NCBI RefSeq assembly: GCF_000412675.1
Contig: NC_021505.1
Location: forward strand, 2,970,501 to 3,034,500
Length of the DNA: 64,000 bases
Source: Pseudomonas putida NBRC 14164
GTDB lineage: Bacteria > Pseudomonadota > Gammaproteobacteria > Pseudomonadales > Pseudomonadaceae
Direction of reading: 5' to 3'
The notes beneath the pieces were generated by a model. It saw only the letters and a program-made list of their open reading frames with translations, had not been told where the DNA came from and searched no databases. Position numbers and translations under genes: made by a program. How positions within the stretch are numbered: the stretch's first letter is position 1; the number at the start of each line of letters is the position of its first letter. This document shows, one piece after another, positions 7,283 to 16,152 of this stretch.

Positions 7283-8809
7283 ATGCGCCTGGGCCTTGTG
7301 CTGGGTGACCAGCTGTCGTTCGACCTGGCGAGCCTAGCTGCCCTTGACCCCGCCCGCGATGCTGTTCTGATGGCGGAGGTGGAGGGTGAAGCCCGCTATG
7401 TGCCGCATCATCCGCTCAAGATCGTGCTCATCTTCAGCGCCATGCGGCACTTTGCCCAGGCCCTGCGTGAGCGGGGTTGGCAGGTGCATTACGTCGAGCT
7501 CGATGCTGACGGCAATAGCGGCAGCATCGTTGGCGAGTTGCACCGCTGGCAACACGCCTTGGGCGCCACGCACATTCACCTGACCGAGTGCGGAGAGTGG
7601 CGCCTGGAGCAGGCTTTGCATGATGCCGCATTGCCCCTCGTGTGGCATCGCGACACGCGCTTTCTGTGCTCCCGCGAAGCTTTTGCGCGCTGGGCCCATG
7701 AGCGTCGTCAACTGCGTATGGAGCACTTCTACCGTGGCATGCGCAAGCGAACCGGGCTGCTTATGGAGCCGGACGGCAGCCCGGCAGGTGGGGCCTGGAA
7801 CTTTGATGGTGAAAACCGCAAGCCATTACCTCGCCAGTTGCGTGGGCCGTTCGCTGCGCATTTCGCGCAGGACGGGATCACGGCAGCGGTGGTCGCCCTG
7901 GTCCGTCGGCGCTTCAGCGACCACTACGGGGACATCGACGGCTTTGACTACCCCGTGACCCATGCCGAGGCACATCAGCTGTGGCAGCATTTTCTGGATT
8001 TTGGCCTGGCGGCATTCGGCGACTACCAGGACGCGATGGCCGAGGGCGAGCCATACCTGTTCCATGCGCGCATCAGTGCGGCGCTCAACATCGGGCTTCT
8101 GGATGTGCGATGCCTGTGTGAGGAGGTCGACCAGGCCTGGCGCGAGGGGCGGGTGCCGCTTAATGCAGCTGAGGGCTTCATTCGCCAGTTGATCGGCTGG
8201 CGCGAGTATGTGCACGGTATCTACTGGCTGCGCATGCCGGAGTATGCCGGGCTCAATCACCTGGGCAACGACCGAGCTTTACCTGAATTCTATTGGACCG
8301 GGCGCACCCGCATGCGCTGCATGGAGCAAGCCATCGGGCAGACCCTGCGGTTGGGCTACGCGCACCATATCCAGCGGCTGATGGTGACCGGCAACTTCGC
8401 TTTGCTGGCAGGTATCGTGCCCACCGCGATTTGCGAGTGGTACCTGGCGGTGTACATGGATGCCTTCGACTGGGTCGAGCTGCCCAACACGCTTGGCATG
8501 GTGATGCACGCCGACGGCGGATACCTGGGGTCCAAGCCGTACTGCGCCAGTGGTCGATACATCCAGCGCATGTCCGATCATTGCAAGGCTTGCAGTTACA
8601 AGGTCGATCATGTAATCGAGGACGATGCCTGCCCGTTCAATGCCCTGTACTGGCATTTTCTTATCCGCCATCGTCCGCTGCTGTCGACGAACCCGCGTTT
8701 GACCCTGGTGTATCGCAGCCTGGATGGCATGACGGCTAGCCGGCGCGACGCTGTGTGGCAGCGTGGCCAGGCGCTGTTGGCGCAGCTTGATGCGCGGCAG
8801 CCGCTATGA
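7283..8809 (+). CDS. FeS-type bacterial (6-4) photolyase / cryptochrome (FeS-BCP, PhrB-like)
   Basis: This 508-aa protein starts with the photolyase-related Rossmann domain ([13 protein letters not shown]) and ends in the helical FAD domain. Cysteines at residues 346, 434, 437 and 450 have exactly the spacing of the 4Fe-4S ligands C350, C438, C441 and C454 of Agrobacterium PhrB, shifted by four. Other family segments are [16 protein letters not shown] and [19 protein letters not shown]. The likely role is light-driven repair of (6-4) photoproducts, or photosensing. It follows the DUF6482 gene by 8 bases and overlaps the DUF2256 gene by 4. Repair versus signalling is not decided by sequence. 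Confidence 0.93.
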   Translation: MRLGLVLGDQLSFDLASLAALDPARDAVLMAEVEGEARYVPHHPLKIVLIFSAMRHFAQALRERGWQVHYVELDADGNSGSIVGELHRWQHALGATHIHLTECGEWRLEQALHDAALPLVWHRDTRFLCSREAFARWAHERRQLRMEHFYRGMRKRTGLLMEPDGSPAGGAWNFDGENRKPLPRQLRGPFAAHFAQDGITAAVVALVRRRFSDHYGDIDGFDYPVTHAEAHQLWQHFLDFGLAAFGDYQDAMAEGEPYLFHARISAALNIGLLDVRCLCEEVDQAWREGRVPLNAAEGFIRQLIGWREYVHGIYWLRMPEYAGLNHLGNDRALPEFYWTGRTRMRCMEQAIGQTLRLGYAHHIQRLMVTGNFALLAGIVPTAICEWYLAVYMDAFDWVELPNTLGMVMHADGGYLGSKPYCASGRYIQRMSDHCKACSYKVDHVIEDDACPFNALYWHFLIRHRPLLSTNPRLTLVYRSLDGMTASRRDAVWQRGQALLAQLDARQPL

Positions 8810-8988
8810 AAAAGAGTCTTTTGCCCAGCAAGGTCTGCGTGGTGTGTGGCCGGCCGTTCAACTGGCGAAAGCGCTGGGCACGCTGTTGGGAGCAGGTGCG
8901 CTACTGCTCCGAGCGATGCCGTAGGTCAGCGCCGCGCCGCGAGGCGCGCGAGCAGGGGCAGGGCCAACGCCCAGATCGGCATCAGTAG
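8806..8988 (+). CDS. DUF2256 small zinc-ribbon-like protein
   Basis: The 60-aa protein carries the DUF2256 signature: [20 protein letters not shown] followed by [10 protein letters not shown]. Four or five cysteines could hold one zinc. It overlaps the photolyase stop by ATGA, an arrangement often seen for this family next to photolyases. Its last 21 codons lie opposite the end of the convergent DUF2878 gene. Confidence 0.87.
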   Translation: MKKSLLPSKVCVVCGRPFNWRKRWARCWEQVRYCSERCRRSAPRREAREQGQGQRPDRHQ

Positions 8989-9414
8989 CAGGCCGGTTTC
9001 CAGCGTGCCCAACGGCAGGGCGACCTGTGTAACCCTTGCGCCGCCTACGTAGGCCAAGGGGCCGCCGAGTGCCCCGATCAGCGCACCGATCTGCCAGTGC
9101 CTGCCGGCCCATGCCAGGCTGTGGCGCATGCCGCTGGCCAGCACCAGCCACAGCAGCGCCAGCCACAGTGGCAGCGGCCAGCCGTCGAAACCGAACACGC
9201 CCAGCGCCCCCAGCGTGCTATCGAGCACACACCCGGCCAAGGTGACGCGCAACAGCGCCTTGACCTCAGCGTTAACATCCGGGCACAGGCGCAGGTGCAC
9301 CACCACACCTGCAATCACCAGGAGCAATAGCCAGGGGCGTTCGGCGCCTAGCACGCAGATCCACCAGCCTGCCTGTAACCAGACGGCATTGGCGACGAGC
9401 CAGCGCCCCGGCAT
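8926..9414 (-). CDS. DUF2878 membrane protein
   Basis: The 162-aa protein has about five membrane helices ([70 protein letters not shown] and one at the N-terminus). It fits DUF2878, which often accompanies cfa, DUF1365 and the FAD-dependent oxidoreductase. It starts on the stop of the cfa-like gene (overlap at 9414). Its 3' end overlaps DUF2256 by 63 bases on the opposite strand. Function is unknown. Confidence 0.8.
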   Translation of the reverse strand: MPGRWLVANAVWLQAGWWICVLGAERPWLLLLVIAGVVVHLRLCPDVNAEVKALLRVTLAGCVLDSTLGALGVFGFDGWPLPLWLALLWLVLASGMRHSLAWAGRHWQIGALIGALGGPLAYVGGARVTQVALPLGTLETGLLLMPIWALALPLLARLAARR

Positions 9415-10679
9415 CAGGCACCGTCAGGCAATGGAGCGCGACGCGCCAGTGGCGCTGCCCACAGCAGGTGTGCAACGCCGATGGTGCGTTCCTCGAAACC
9501 GCCCTGGCAGTAACACAGGTAGAACTCCCACAGGCGCTGGAACATGTCGTCGTAGCCCAGGTCCGTCAGTGCCGTGCGCGCCAGGCGCAGGTTTTCACGC
9601 CAGTGCTGCAGGGTGAGGGCATAGTCCTGGCCGAAGTCCTCCATGTGCACGAGGTTGAGTGCGGTGTGCCGGCTGGCGGTGTCGAGCAACACGCTTAGCG
9701 AAGGCAGGGCGCCACCTGGGAAAATATAGCGTTGAATGAAGTCGACAGAGCGCCGCGCCTGGGCATAGCGCTGGTCGCGGATGGTGATCGCCTGCAGCAG
9801 CATCAGGCCGTCGGGCTTGAGCAGCGAGGCACATTGGCGGAAATACGCAGGCAGGTAACGATGGCCGACTGCCTCGATCATTTCGATCGAAACCAGTTTG
9901 TCGAAGGTACCTTGCAGGTCGCGGTAGTCTTCGCGCAGCACCTTCACGCGCTGCTCAAGCCCCAAGGCCCGAACACGCGCCAGGGTATGGCTGTACTGGG
10001 CCTCGGAGAGCGTTGTGGTGGTGACCCTGCAGCCGTAACGGGTGGCCGCGTGGATTGCCAGGCTGCCCCAGCCGCTGCCAATTTCCAGCAGGTGATCGTC
10101 GGGGTGCAGTTCAAGCTTCTGGCAGATGCGCTCCAGCTTGTGCAACTGGGCTTGCTCCAGTGTTTGCCCAGCATGTTCGAATTGGGCCGCCGAATACATC
10201 ATGGTGGGGTCCAGCAGCCGCTCGAACAGGGCGTTGCCCAAGTCGTAATGGGCCAGAATATTGCGCCGGGCACCGCGTCTGTTGTTGCGGTTGAGCCGGT
10301 GCAGAAGGCGCAGGGCAGGGCGGCCGAAACGGGCCAGGCCACCCTCGAGCGCGTCGAGCACTTCAAGGTTGGCGACGAACAGGCGGGTCACCAGCGCCAG
10401 GTCGGGGCTTCGCCAATAGCCGTGGATGTAGGCCTCGCCAGCACCGATCGAACCATTGCCGGCGATCAGGCTCCAGGAGGCGTCATCGAGGATCTCCACC
10501 TCGGCCTGCAACGGGCTGTCGACATCACCGAAACTCCACTGCTGCCCGTGGCAGAGCAGGCGCAGGTGGCCGTGGCGAAGCTTGCCCAGCTGGGCGAGCA
10601 CGGCGCTGCGTGCCAGACCGCCGAGCAAGGGCGCAAGGCCTGCGAACTTGCTAACGCTCAGTGTGGGATTTGACATCAT
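9414..10679 (-). CDS. cfa: cyclopropane-fatty-acyl-phospholipid synthase-like SAM methyltransferase
   Basis: This 421-aa protein belongs to the CfaS family. An N-terminal domain is followed by the SAM motif LEIGSGWGSLAIHAA near residues 195-209, NILAHYDLGNALFERLLD before it, and EMIEAVGHRYLPAYF and RRSVDFIQRYIFPGGALPS after it. Such enzymes methylate membrane-lipid double bonds. Two start codons (10679, 10676) follow a GAGGA; both are possible. It overlaps the DUF1365 gene by 29 bases. In light-response clusters of this type the enzyme, DUF1365 and the FAD protein are thought to modify membrane lipids, possibly into furan or branched acids; this is an inference. Confidence 0.9.
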   Translation of the reverse strand: MMSNPTLSVSKFAGLAPLLGGLARSAVLAQLGKLRHGHLRLLCHGQQWSFGDVDSPLQAEVEILDDASWSLIAGNGSIGAGEAYIHGYWRSPDLALVTRLFVANLEVLDALEGGLARFGRPALRLLHRLNRNNRRGARRNILAHYDLGNALFERLLDPTMMYSAAQFEHAGQTLEQAQLHKLERICQKLELHPDDHLLEIGSGWGSLAIHAATRYGCRVTTTTLSEAQYSHTLARVRALGLEQRVKVLREDYRDLQGTFDKLVSIEMIEAVGHRYLPAYFRQCASLLKPDGLMLLQAITIRDQRYAQARRSVDFIQRYIFPGGALPSLSVLLDTASRHTALNLVHMEDFGQDYALTLQHWRENLRLARTALTDLGYDDMFQRLWEFYLCYCQGGFEERTIGVAHLLWAAPLARRAPLPDGA

Positions 10680-11460
10680 CAGGGTCCTCGCAAGGTTGGC
10701 CCAGCGCCAGGTCATTCTGGCTGGTGGTGTGGTCATGCACGGGGGTGCGTTTGAGTAGCAGGCGTAACGCTTGCCAGTAGATGGCCGAGACAGTGCGCAG
10801 ACTCATCCATGGGAAGGTCATGACATATCGACGTAGTGCAGTTCCATCCAGTGGTTGACGGTGCAGGGCGAGGTCGGCCTCGAACACCTTGTGGCCGTCC
10901 TGCCAGTTCTGCATGTGGATGCGTACATGGTCTGCGCTCAGGAAAAAGCGCAGGTGATAGTCCATGTCCACCGGCATGAACGGTGAAACATGGAAGGCCT
11001 TGGCCACGGTGAACGGCTTGGCAATGTTCTCTTGCACCGGCAGTACGTAATGAAAACGCTCACGCCACGGGGTGTTGCGCACCTCCATCAGGATTGCCGT
11101 CAGGCAGCCGTCGCGGTCGTGGCAGAAATAGAAGCTCACCGGATTGAACGACAGCCCCCAGCAACGCAGTTGCGTGAGCAGCCGTACCGGGCCTTCGGGC
11201 ATATGCCCAGTGGCCTGACACACCAGCAAGCGTGCTGCCTGTGCCAGGGTTTTGCCGTGCCGGGTCTGCGCTGGCAGGTAGTCGGTCTCGCGCCAGCACA
11301 GCGGTGCCAGGCGCCAGCGCCCCAGCCAGCGTGACAGGCCCATGAGCCAGGCTTGTTCGTCCAGGTCCACGTAGAACATGCCAATCCGGTAACGGAAAGC
11401 ATGGCGCCGCGGGGTCAGCCGACGGTGACTGATCCAGCCCAGACAAAGGCTGCTGTTCAC
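10651..11460 (-). CDS. DUF1365 family protein
   Basis: The 269-aa protein fits DUF1365 over its full length. It opens with the family's (S)HRRLTPRRHAFRYRI segment and has the core LRCWGLSFNPVSFYFCHD near residues 98-115 and AKAFHVSPFMPVDMDYHLRF near 152-171. It overlaps the FAD oxidoreductase gene by 4 bases and the cfa-like gene by 29. The family almost always sits between these partners, suggesting joint lipid modification, but its chemistry is not established. Confidence 0.9.
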   Translation of the reverse strand: MNSSLCLGWISHRRLTPRRHAFRYRIGMFYVDLDEQAWLMGLSRWLGRWRLAPLCWRETDYLPAQTRHGKTLAQAARLLVCQATGHMPEGPVRLLTQLRCWGLSFNPVSFYFCHDRDGCLTAILMEVRNTPWRERFHYVLPVQENIAKPFTVAKAFHVSPFMPVDMDYHLRFFLSADHVRIHMQNWQDGHKVFEADLALHRQPLDGTALRRYVMTFPWMSLRTVSAIYWQALRLLLKRTPVHDHTTSQNDLALGQPCEDPDDVKSHTER

Positions 11461-12704
11461 AATTGCTCTCCGAAGTGCGCAGCCACTTTCAGCGCGCTGA
11501 CCACCCCGTCCTCATGAAAGCCGTTGCCCCAGTAAGCGCCACAGAAGTAACTGTGCTGCTGACCCTGCAGTTGTGCCTGGCACGCCTGTGCAGCGGACGC
11601 GGCAATGCTGTACTGCGGATGGGCATACTGGAAGCGCGCGATCACCTGCGCCGGGTCTATCAGTGCGGTCTGGTTGAGGCTTACGCAGAAGGTTGTCGGC
11701 GCCTGGATTCCTTGCAGGATGTTCATGTTGTAGGTCAGCGCGGCGGGAGCCTGCTCGGGGCCGCCCAGGCGGTAGTTCCAGCTGGCCCAGGCGCTCTTGC
11801 GGCGTGGCAGCAGGCGGGTATCGGTGTGCAGCACCACATCGTTGCTGGCGTAGCCAATGGCGCTGAGTACAGCGCGCTCCAGCATGGTTGGGGTTTCCAA
11901 TACCGCAAGAGCCTGGTCGCTGTGGCAGGCGAACACCACATTGTCGAAGCGTTCGGTGCCGGCCGCGCTCACCAGAGTCACGCCTCCCTCGTCGCGGCTG
12001 ACCCGGGATACCTTGCAGTTGAGGCGTATGCGTTCAGCAAACGGTCTGCACAGCGGCGCGACATAGCTGCGTGAACCGCCTTCAACCACCCGCCACTGCG
12101 GCCGTTGGTTGACCGACAGCAAGCCGTGGTTGCGACAGAAACGGACGAAGAACTCAAGGGGAAAATGGAGCATGTCGGCGCGGGACATCGACCAGATCGC
12201 AGACCCCATCGGCACGATATAGTGGTCGATGAAGCGCTGCCCGTAGCGCTGTGTCCGAAGGTAGGCGCCCAAGGTGGTGTCTGTATCGATTCGCTGGTTG
12301 TCCAGGTCGGCCAGCGCCTGGCGGTTGAAGCGCAGAATATCCCTTATCATGCCCCAGAAACCTGGCGACACCAGGTTACGGCGTTGAGCAAACAGTGTGT
12401 TCAGATCGTGACCGTTGTACTCCAGGCCAATGGCCGGATCATGCACGGAAAAACTCATTTCGGTCGGCTGCGAGGTGACCTTGAGCTGGTCGAGCAAGCG
12501 TATGAAGTTGGGGTAGGTCCAGTCGTTGAAAACGATGAAGCCGGTATCTATTGCATGACGCTGGCCCTTCCAGACCACATCGAGCGTGTGCGTGTGCCCT
12601 CCGATCCATTGCTCGGCTTCGAACACCGTTACTTCATGCTTGCGTGACAGCAGATGGGCGCAGGTCAGCCCCGCGATGCCACTGCCGATGATTGCGATAC
12701 GCAT
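11457..12704 (-). CDS. FAD/NAD(P)-binding amine-oxidase-fold oxidoreductase
   Basis: The 415-aa protein begins with the dinucleotide fold IAIIGSGIAGLTCAHLLSR, the acidic end of the second strand (VTVFEAE) and GGHTHT, as in the amine oxidase/phytoene desaturase group. The middle carries AIDTGFIVFND and IWSMSRADMLHFPLEF. It ends CGAYWGNGFHEDGVVSALKV, the typical last FAD-contact segment. It is transcribed with DUF1365 and cfa. The likely role is oxidation or desaturation of a lipid chain; substrate unknown. Confidence 0.9.
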   Translation of the reverse strand: MRIAIIGSGIAGLTCAHLLSRKHEVTVFEAEQWIGGHTHTLDVVWKGQRHAIDTGFIVFNDWTYPNFIRLLDQLKVTSQPTEMSFSVHDPAIGLEYNGHDLNTLFAQRRNLVSPGFWGMIRDILRFNRQALADLDNQRIDTDTTLGAYLRTQRYGQRFIDHYIVPMGSAIWSMSRADMLHFPLEFFVRFCRNHGLLSVNQRPQWRVVEGGSRSYVAPLCRPFAERIRLNCKVSRVSRDEGGVTLVSAAGTERFDNVVFACHSDQALAVLETPTMLERAVLSAIGYASNDVVLHTDTRLLPRRKSAWASWNYRLGGPEQAPAALTYNMNILQGIQAPTTFCVSLNQTALIDPAQVIARFQYAHPQYSIAASAAQACQAQLQGQQHSYFCGAYWGNGFHEDGVVSALKVAAHFGEQL

Positions 12705-12707
12705 GGA

Positions 12708-13005
12708 TCATCATTCCTGTTCATGACGGGCGAGGCGTTGGCCGAGTGCCAAACGCAGGCGCGCGGGTAGTGCCCCTGACAGGCGCATCACCAATGTGAA
12801 AAGACCGGGACATATGAGTGGCGTGTCGACGAAGCCAGGGTTGACCAGGGTGACCGCGGGCCAGGCGTGGGTGGCAAAACTGCAGCGTCCAGTGCAGGTA
12901 GCCTTGCCATGGTCTTAGCTCGTCGTACAGTTTTTCCCGCGTGTCGATGTTAGCCCCATCGAACCTGGCGAGGCGCACGACGAATTGCTGTAGGTACGCT
13001 GGCAT
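12708..13005 (-). pseudogene. chimeric remnant: NTF2-like start joined to short-chain dehydrogenase end
   Basis: An ATG at 13005 opens a frame reading like the first 25-30 residues of an NTF2/SnoaL-like protein (YLQQFVVRLARFDGANID). From about 12880 a different frame reads the C-terminus of an SDR (PAVTLVNPGFVDTPL then RLALGQRLARHEQE, TGA at about 12708-12710). The centre of both genes is missing. In related pseudomonads this slot of the light cluster holds an SDR and an NTF2-like gene. An internal deletion that fused them is the simplest reading. The promoter dyads upstream still drive the rest of the operon. Confidence 0.55.
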
Positions 13006-13023
13006 GCTGGGCCTCAGGAAATC

Positions 13024-13049
13024 CTGTACAAAAGTTGTTTGTTGTACAG
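13024..13049. promoter_or_regulatory. LitR/CarH-type operator dyad, CTGTACAA-N10-TTGTACAG
   Basis: The two 8-base arms are a perfect inverted repeat with a 10-base spacer. It lies 19 bases upstream of the ATG at 13005, in the promoter of the minus-strand operon, and shares arms with the dyad at 5848-5873. Confidence 0.68.
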
Positions 13050-13074
13050 GTATAGCTGAAAGCCAAGCATTAAT

Positions 13075-13100
13075 CTATACAGAGAGACGATCTTGTATAG
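13075..13100. promoter_or_regulatory. second LitR/CarH-type dyad, CTATACA-N12-TGTATAG
   Basis: The 7-base arms are perfect and are separated by 12 bases. The site sits between the LOV gene's stop (13108) and the first dyad, so it could govern the operon at 13005 and downstream. Confidence 0.6.
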
Positions 13101-13107
13101 GTTTTTG

Positions 13108-13554
13108 TCAATGCTCTATCTGTCCCAGTTGCCGGCGCAATTCAGCCACTTCAGCCTCCAGCGCGCGTACTTTCTCCTCGGCGCATATCTGCGCGGTGAC
13201 GTCGCGCTGAATACCGATGTAGTACGTCAGCTGGTCCGCTTCGTTGTACACGGGCGTGATGGACAACTCATTCCAGAACAGGCTCCCGTCCTTGCGGTAG
13301 TTGCGAAGCACCTGGCAGCAGGGGCGGCCTTCGCGGATCGCCTCGCGGATGGTTGCCACGCCCGCCTGGTCATGATCTTCGCCCTGAAGAAAACGGCAGT
13401 CCTGATAGAGGATATCGTCGGCGCAATAGCCGGTCAGGCGCTCGAAGGCGGGGTTGGCGTAAATCAGGATGCTTTCAGTGCCTTCCTGCTCGGCGACGAC
13501 GATGCCATCGTTGGAATGCTCGACCATCAGTTGCAGGAGTTTCGCGGTGATCAT
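13108..13554 (-). CDS. short LOV-domain blue-light receptor (PpSB1/PpSB2-LOV-like)
   Basis: The 148-aa protein is a lone LOV domain with short flanking helices. The flavin-adduct cysteine lies in YQDCRFLQ at residue 53, the same number as in P. putida PpSB1-LOV. Other LOV markers are NPAFERLTGY, LRNYRKDGSLFWNELSITPV and TYYIGIQRDVT. The C-terminal helix (EEKVRALEAEVAELRRQLG) is probably a dimerising coiled coil. ATG 13554 is chosen because GGTGG lies upstream and relatives start MINAQLLQ; a GTG nine bases earlier is less likely. It faces the MerR gene and probably signals through it, as no output domain is present. Confidence 0.93.
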   Translation of the reverse strand: MITAKLLQLMVEHSNDGIVVAEQEGTESILIYANPAFERLTGYCADDILYQDCRFLQGEDHDQAGVATIREAIREGRPCCQVLRNYRKDGSLFWNELSITPVYNEADQLTYYIGIQRDVTAQICAEEKVRALEAEVAELRRQLGQIEH

Positions 13555-13708
13555 AGGGCCCACCTACAGGCGTTTTGTATGCGATATGCGCAGCGTAGCT
13601 TCTGTGCAGAAGGTATCGGCGCTGTTTGTTGCATGATGGACCAAGGAGGCTCGCCGCAGAAGGTGCATATGGGTTTAGAATGGCCTACCACTCGGATATC
13701 CCCTCGTT

Positions 13709-14596
13709 ATGACTGACGCTACCCCACCTGATTTGCTACCTATGCGCGATGTTGTCAGCTTGACCGGCATCAATCCGGTGACCCTGCGTGCCTGGGAGCG
13801 GCGCCATGGGTTGATACGTCCGCAGCGCACCGAGGGTGGCCACCGACTCTACACGGCGCGGGATGTACAGCGCATACGCGACATCTTGCGCTGGACAGCA
13901 AGCGGCCTGTCCGTCAGCAAGGTCGGTGATCTGCTCGCAGCCCAGCCTGAGGCGTCTGTGCAGCAGCATTCGGCCTTTGACGATTGGCGCGCTGCCGTTG
14001 TGCGCGCAACCAAGGCATTCGATCGGCCGGCATTGGAGGGGATCCATGGTCAGTTGTTCACACTCTTGCCCAAGGCCACCGTGCTGCGTGAAGTGCTGAT
14101 GCCAGTGTGGCATGACCTGGCTTCAGGCACTGCGCCAGGCCAGCGCAGCCAGTGGTTGTTTCTCGACACTTTCCTGCGCGCCCGCTTGCTGCTGCGCCTG
14201 CAGGTCAACCAGGTCGATGCGCCGCAGGTTTTGCTAGCGGGTAGCGAGGGGCAAGCCGAACTCAGTGTATTGTGCGCCGGGCTACTGTTGAGCAGTGAGC
14301 TACAGCGTATCGACGTGCTCGGTTGCGGGCAGCCACTTGAAGAGCTACCCATCGTCTGTGCGGCCATGCAGCCTGCGGCACTGGTGATAAAAGTCCAGGT
14401 GCCGGTGGGCCCCGGCTTGGCCAAGCGCTTGCGGTCGTTGCAGATGGAAATCGCGTGCCCGCTGGCCCTGATAGGCGAGGGGCTGGTCGATTCGCAACCC
14501 GCCCTGAGCGGAATTCCGCTATGCCTGCTGGACGAGGGGGGCGCCGACGCCGCGCGCATGCTGAACGCCTTGCACCGGGGGGCTCTTGACGTTTGA
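13709..14596 (+). CDS. MerR family light-response regulator (class II LitR-like)
   Basis: The 295-aa protein has an N-terminal MerR winged helix (RDVVSLTGINPVTLRAWERR, GLIRPQRTEGGHRLYTARDV) at about residues 8-75. A long alpha-helical region follows that resembles the B12-binding part of CarH/LitR but shows no DxHxxG cobalamin-ligand motif, which fits class II LitR proteins that rely on a LOV partner. The preceding Shine-Dalgarno is weak. It is divergent from the LOV gene, and the dyads at 5848, 13024 and 13075 are its likely operators. Repression in the dark is the model for such proteins; it is not shown here. Confidence 0.87.
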   Translation: MTDATPPDLLPMRDVVSLTGINPVTLRAWERRHGLIRPQRTEGGHRLYTARDVQRIRDILRWTASGLSVSKVGDLLAAQPEASVQQHSAFDDWRAAVVRATKAFDRPALEGIHGQLFTLLPKATVLREVLMPVWHDLASGTAPGQRSQWLFLDTFLRARLLLRLQVNQVDAPQVLLAGSEGQAELSVLCAGLLLSSELQRIDVLGCGQPLEELPIVCAAMQPAALVIKVQVPVGPGLAKRLRSLQMEIACPLALIGEGLVDSQPALSGIPLCLLDEGGADAARMLNALHRGALDV

Positions 14597-14705
14597 CCGA
14601 GGGGCTTTCCCCCCAGACTGGCTGAGCGTCCGCAGCGGTTGTTTAATTTGAGGTCGTGAAGAGTAGGGCAGATGGCTCGTAAGCGTTTTGAAGAACAGCA
14701 CGTCA

Positions 14706-14739
14706 ATAACTACACTAAATAGACATTTAGTGTAGTTAT
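14706..14739. repeat. perfect 15-bp inverted repeat, 4-base loop
   Basis: The arms ATAACTACACTAAAT and its exact complement flank AGAC. The site lies between the convergent MerR and epimerase genes. There is no U-run, so it is not a standard intrinsic terminator. It may be a bidirectional terminator, a protein-binding palindrome, or a recombination remnant at the edge of the accessory island. Confidence 0.6.
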
Positions 14740-14815
14740 CAGCAATTGTTGCCCAAACAACGAAAAACACAGAGATAAAATCACTGGTTTTCTCTAAATG
14801 CAAGCAATATCAAGC

Positions 14816-15841
14816 TTACGCCGTCTGCTGGAACGGAGCAGGCGGCGGGCTTTTGATACCCTGCAACCAGTCGCAGTAGCGGGCCACGCCTTGCTGGACG
14901 GTCAATGTGGACGCCTGGTAACCGGCAGCGCGCAAGCGCTCCAGGTCAGCACAGGTGTAGCACTGGTACTTGCCACGCAAATGATCAGGAAATTCGCTGT
15001 ACTCAAGCACCCCCTCAAGCAAGGCAATCTCAAGTGACAAGGGCGATTGGTCTTGTTGCTCACGCAGCCGATTGATCACAGCCAAGGCAACGTCATTGAA
15101 CGGCTGGGCGCGACCACTGCCGACATTGAAGATACCGCTCAACTGTGGGCGCTCAAGGAAGAACATATTGACCTTGACCACATCATCCACAGAGACGAAA
15201 TCACGCAGATGGCCACCGCCGGGATAGTCACCATAGCTGCCGAACAGGCTGACTTTTCCATGGGACTGGTACTGGTTGAAGCAGTGCAGGGCCACTGACG
15301 CCATCGCACCTTTATGCTGTTCATGGGGCCCGTAGACGTTGAAATAACGCAAGCCGACGACCTGGCTCCTGGCTGTCATCAACTGCCGGCGTACCTGTTG
15401 ATCAAAGAGGAACTTGGAATAGCCATAGACGTTTAGCGGGCGCTCACATTCACGTTCTTCGCGAAAATCCTGCCCGGCGCCATACACAGCTGCCGATGAC
15501 GCATATAAAAGCGGGACCCGTTGTTGCTGCGCAGACGCCAGCAATTCACGGCTGAACCGGTAATTGTTATCCATCATGAAACGTCCATCAGCTTCGACGG
15601 TGCTTGAACACGCTCCCTGGTGCAGCACAGCACGCACGTTGCCAAACTCACCACAAGCAAAGCGATCGAGAAAATCGTCCTTGTCCAGGTAGTCGGCAAT
15701 TTCACTGTCGGCCAGGTTGCGGAATTTGTCGCCATCGGTCAGATCGTCGACGGCGATGATCTCGGTTTCGTTGCGCTGGTTGAGCGCCTGTACGAGATTG
15801 CTACCGATGAATCCTGCGGCACCGGTTACGATGATGGTCAT
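14816..15841 (-). CDS. hldD: ADP-L-glycero-D-manno-heptose 6-epimerase (HldD/RfaD)
   Basis: The 341-aa protein is an extended SDR: NAD motif [16 protein letters not shown] at residues 5-20, a Ser-Tyr-Lys triad with [10 protein letters not shown], and the HldD segment [16 protein letters not shown]. HldD makes the inner-core heptose donor for lipopolysaccharide. ATG 15841 starts right before the NAD motif; a longer frame adds 19 non-conserved residues. Its GC content is visibly lower than that of neighbouring core genes, and no LPS genes lie beside it. It may be an imported or duplicated copy at the edge of the island. Confidence 0.88.
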   Translation of the reverse strand: MTIIVTGAAGFIGSNLVQALNQRNETEIIAVDDLTDGDKFRNLADSEIADYLDKDDFLDRFACGEFGNVRAVLHQGACSSTVEADGRFMMDNNYRFSRELLASAQQQRVPLLYASSAAVYGAGQDFREERECERPLNVYGYSKFLFDQQVRRQLMTARSQVVGLRYFNVYGPHEQHKGAMASVALHCFNQYQSHGKVSLFGSYGDYPGGGHLRDFVSVDDVVKVNMFFLERPQLSGIFNVGSGRAQPFNDVALAVINRLREQQDQSPLSLEIALLEGVLEYSEFPDHLRGKYQCYTCADLERLRAAGYQASTLTVQQGVARYCDWLQGIKSPPPAPFQQTA

Positions 15842-16152
15842 GACAGATTCCCCGTGAGGGTACGGTGCCCGCATTTTAATCAAGGGAACAAGAGCCAACC
15901 TTAACCTGGGTCAACGAATGAACCGGGTTCGACGCATGAGGGCCTTGAGCAGGCTCACCATCTGGGCAACCACGGTGCAGCGGTAAAATACGAAGGTTCG
16001 GATAATGCATATTATGTTAAACAAGGTGCTATGTCCGATATGTTCATAACCCACGTAAGTCACTGATTCGACGAATTCGGTTTGGACGCCTAGTCTTGCT
16101 ACGGGCCATGTGTTTCGTGTTCATGGCGAGACCTTGAATGAGGTGTCTGCCA

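Noticed and set aside
9732..10673. Plus-strand frame of 313 codons
   Set aside because: Antisense shadow of the cfa-like gene, which has clear SAM-methyltransferase motifs.
14706..14739. Reading the perfect palindrome as a rho-independent terminator
   Set aside because: It is AT-rich, and neither side has the required T-run, so I listed it only as an inverted repeat.
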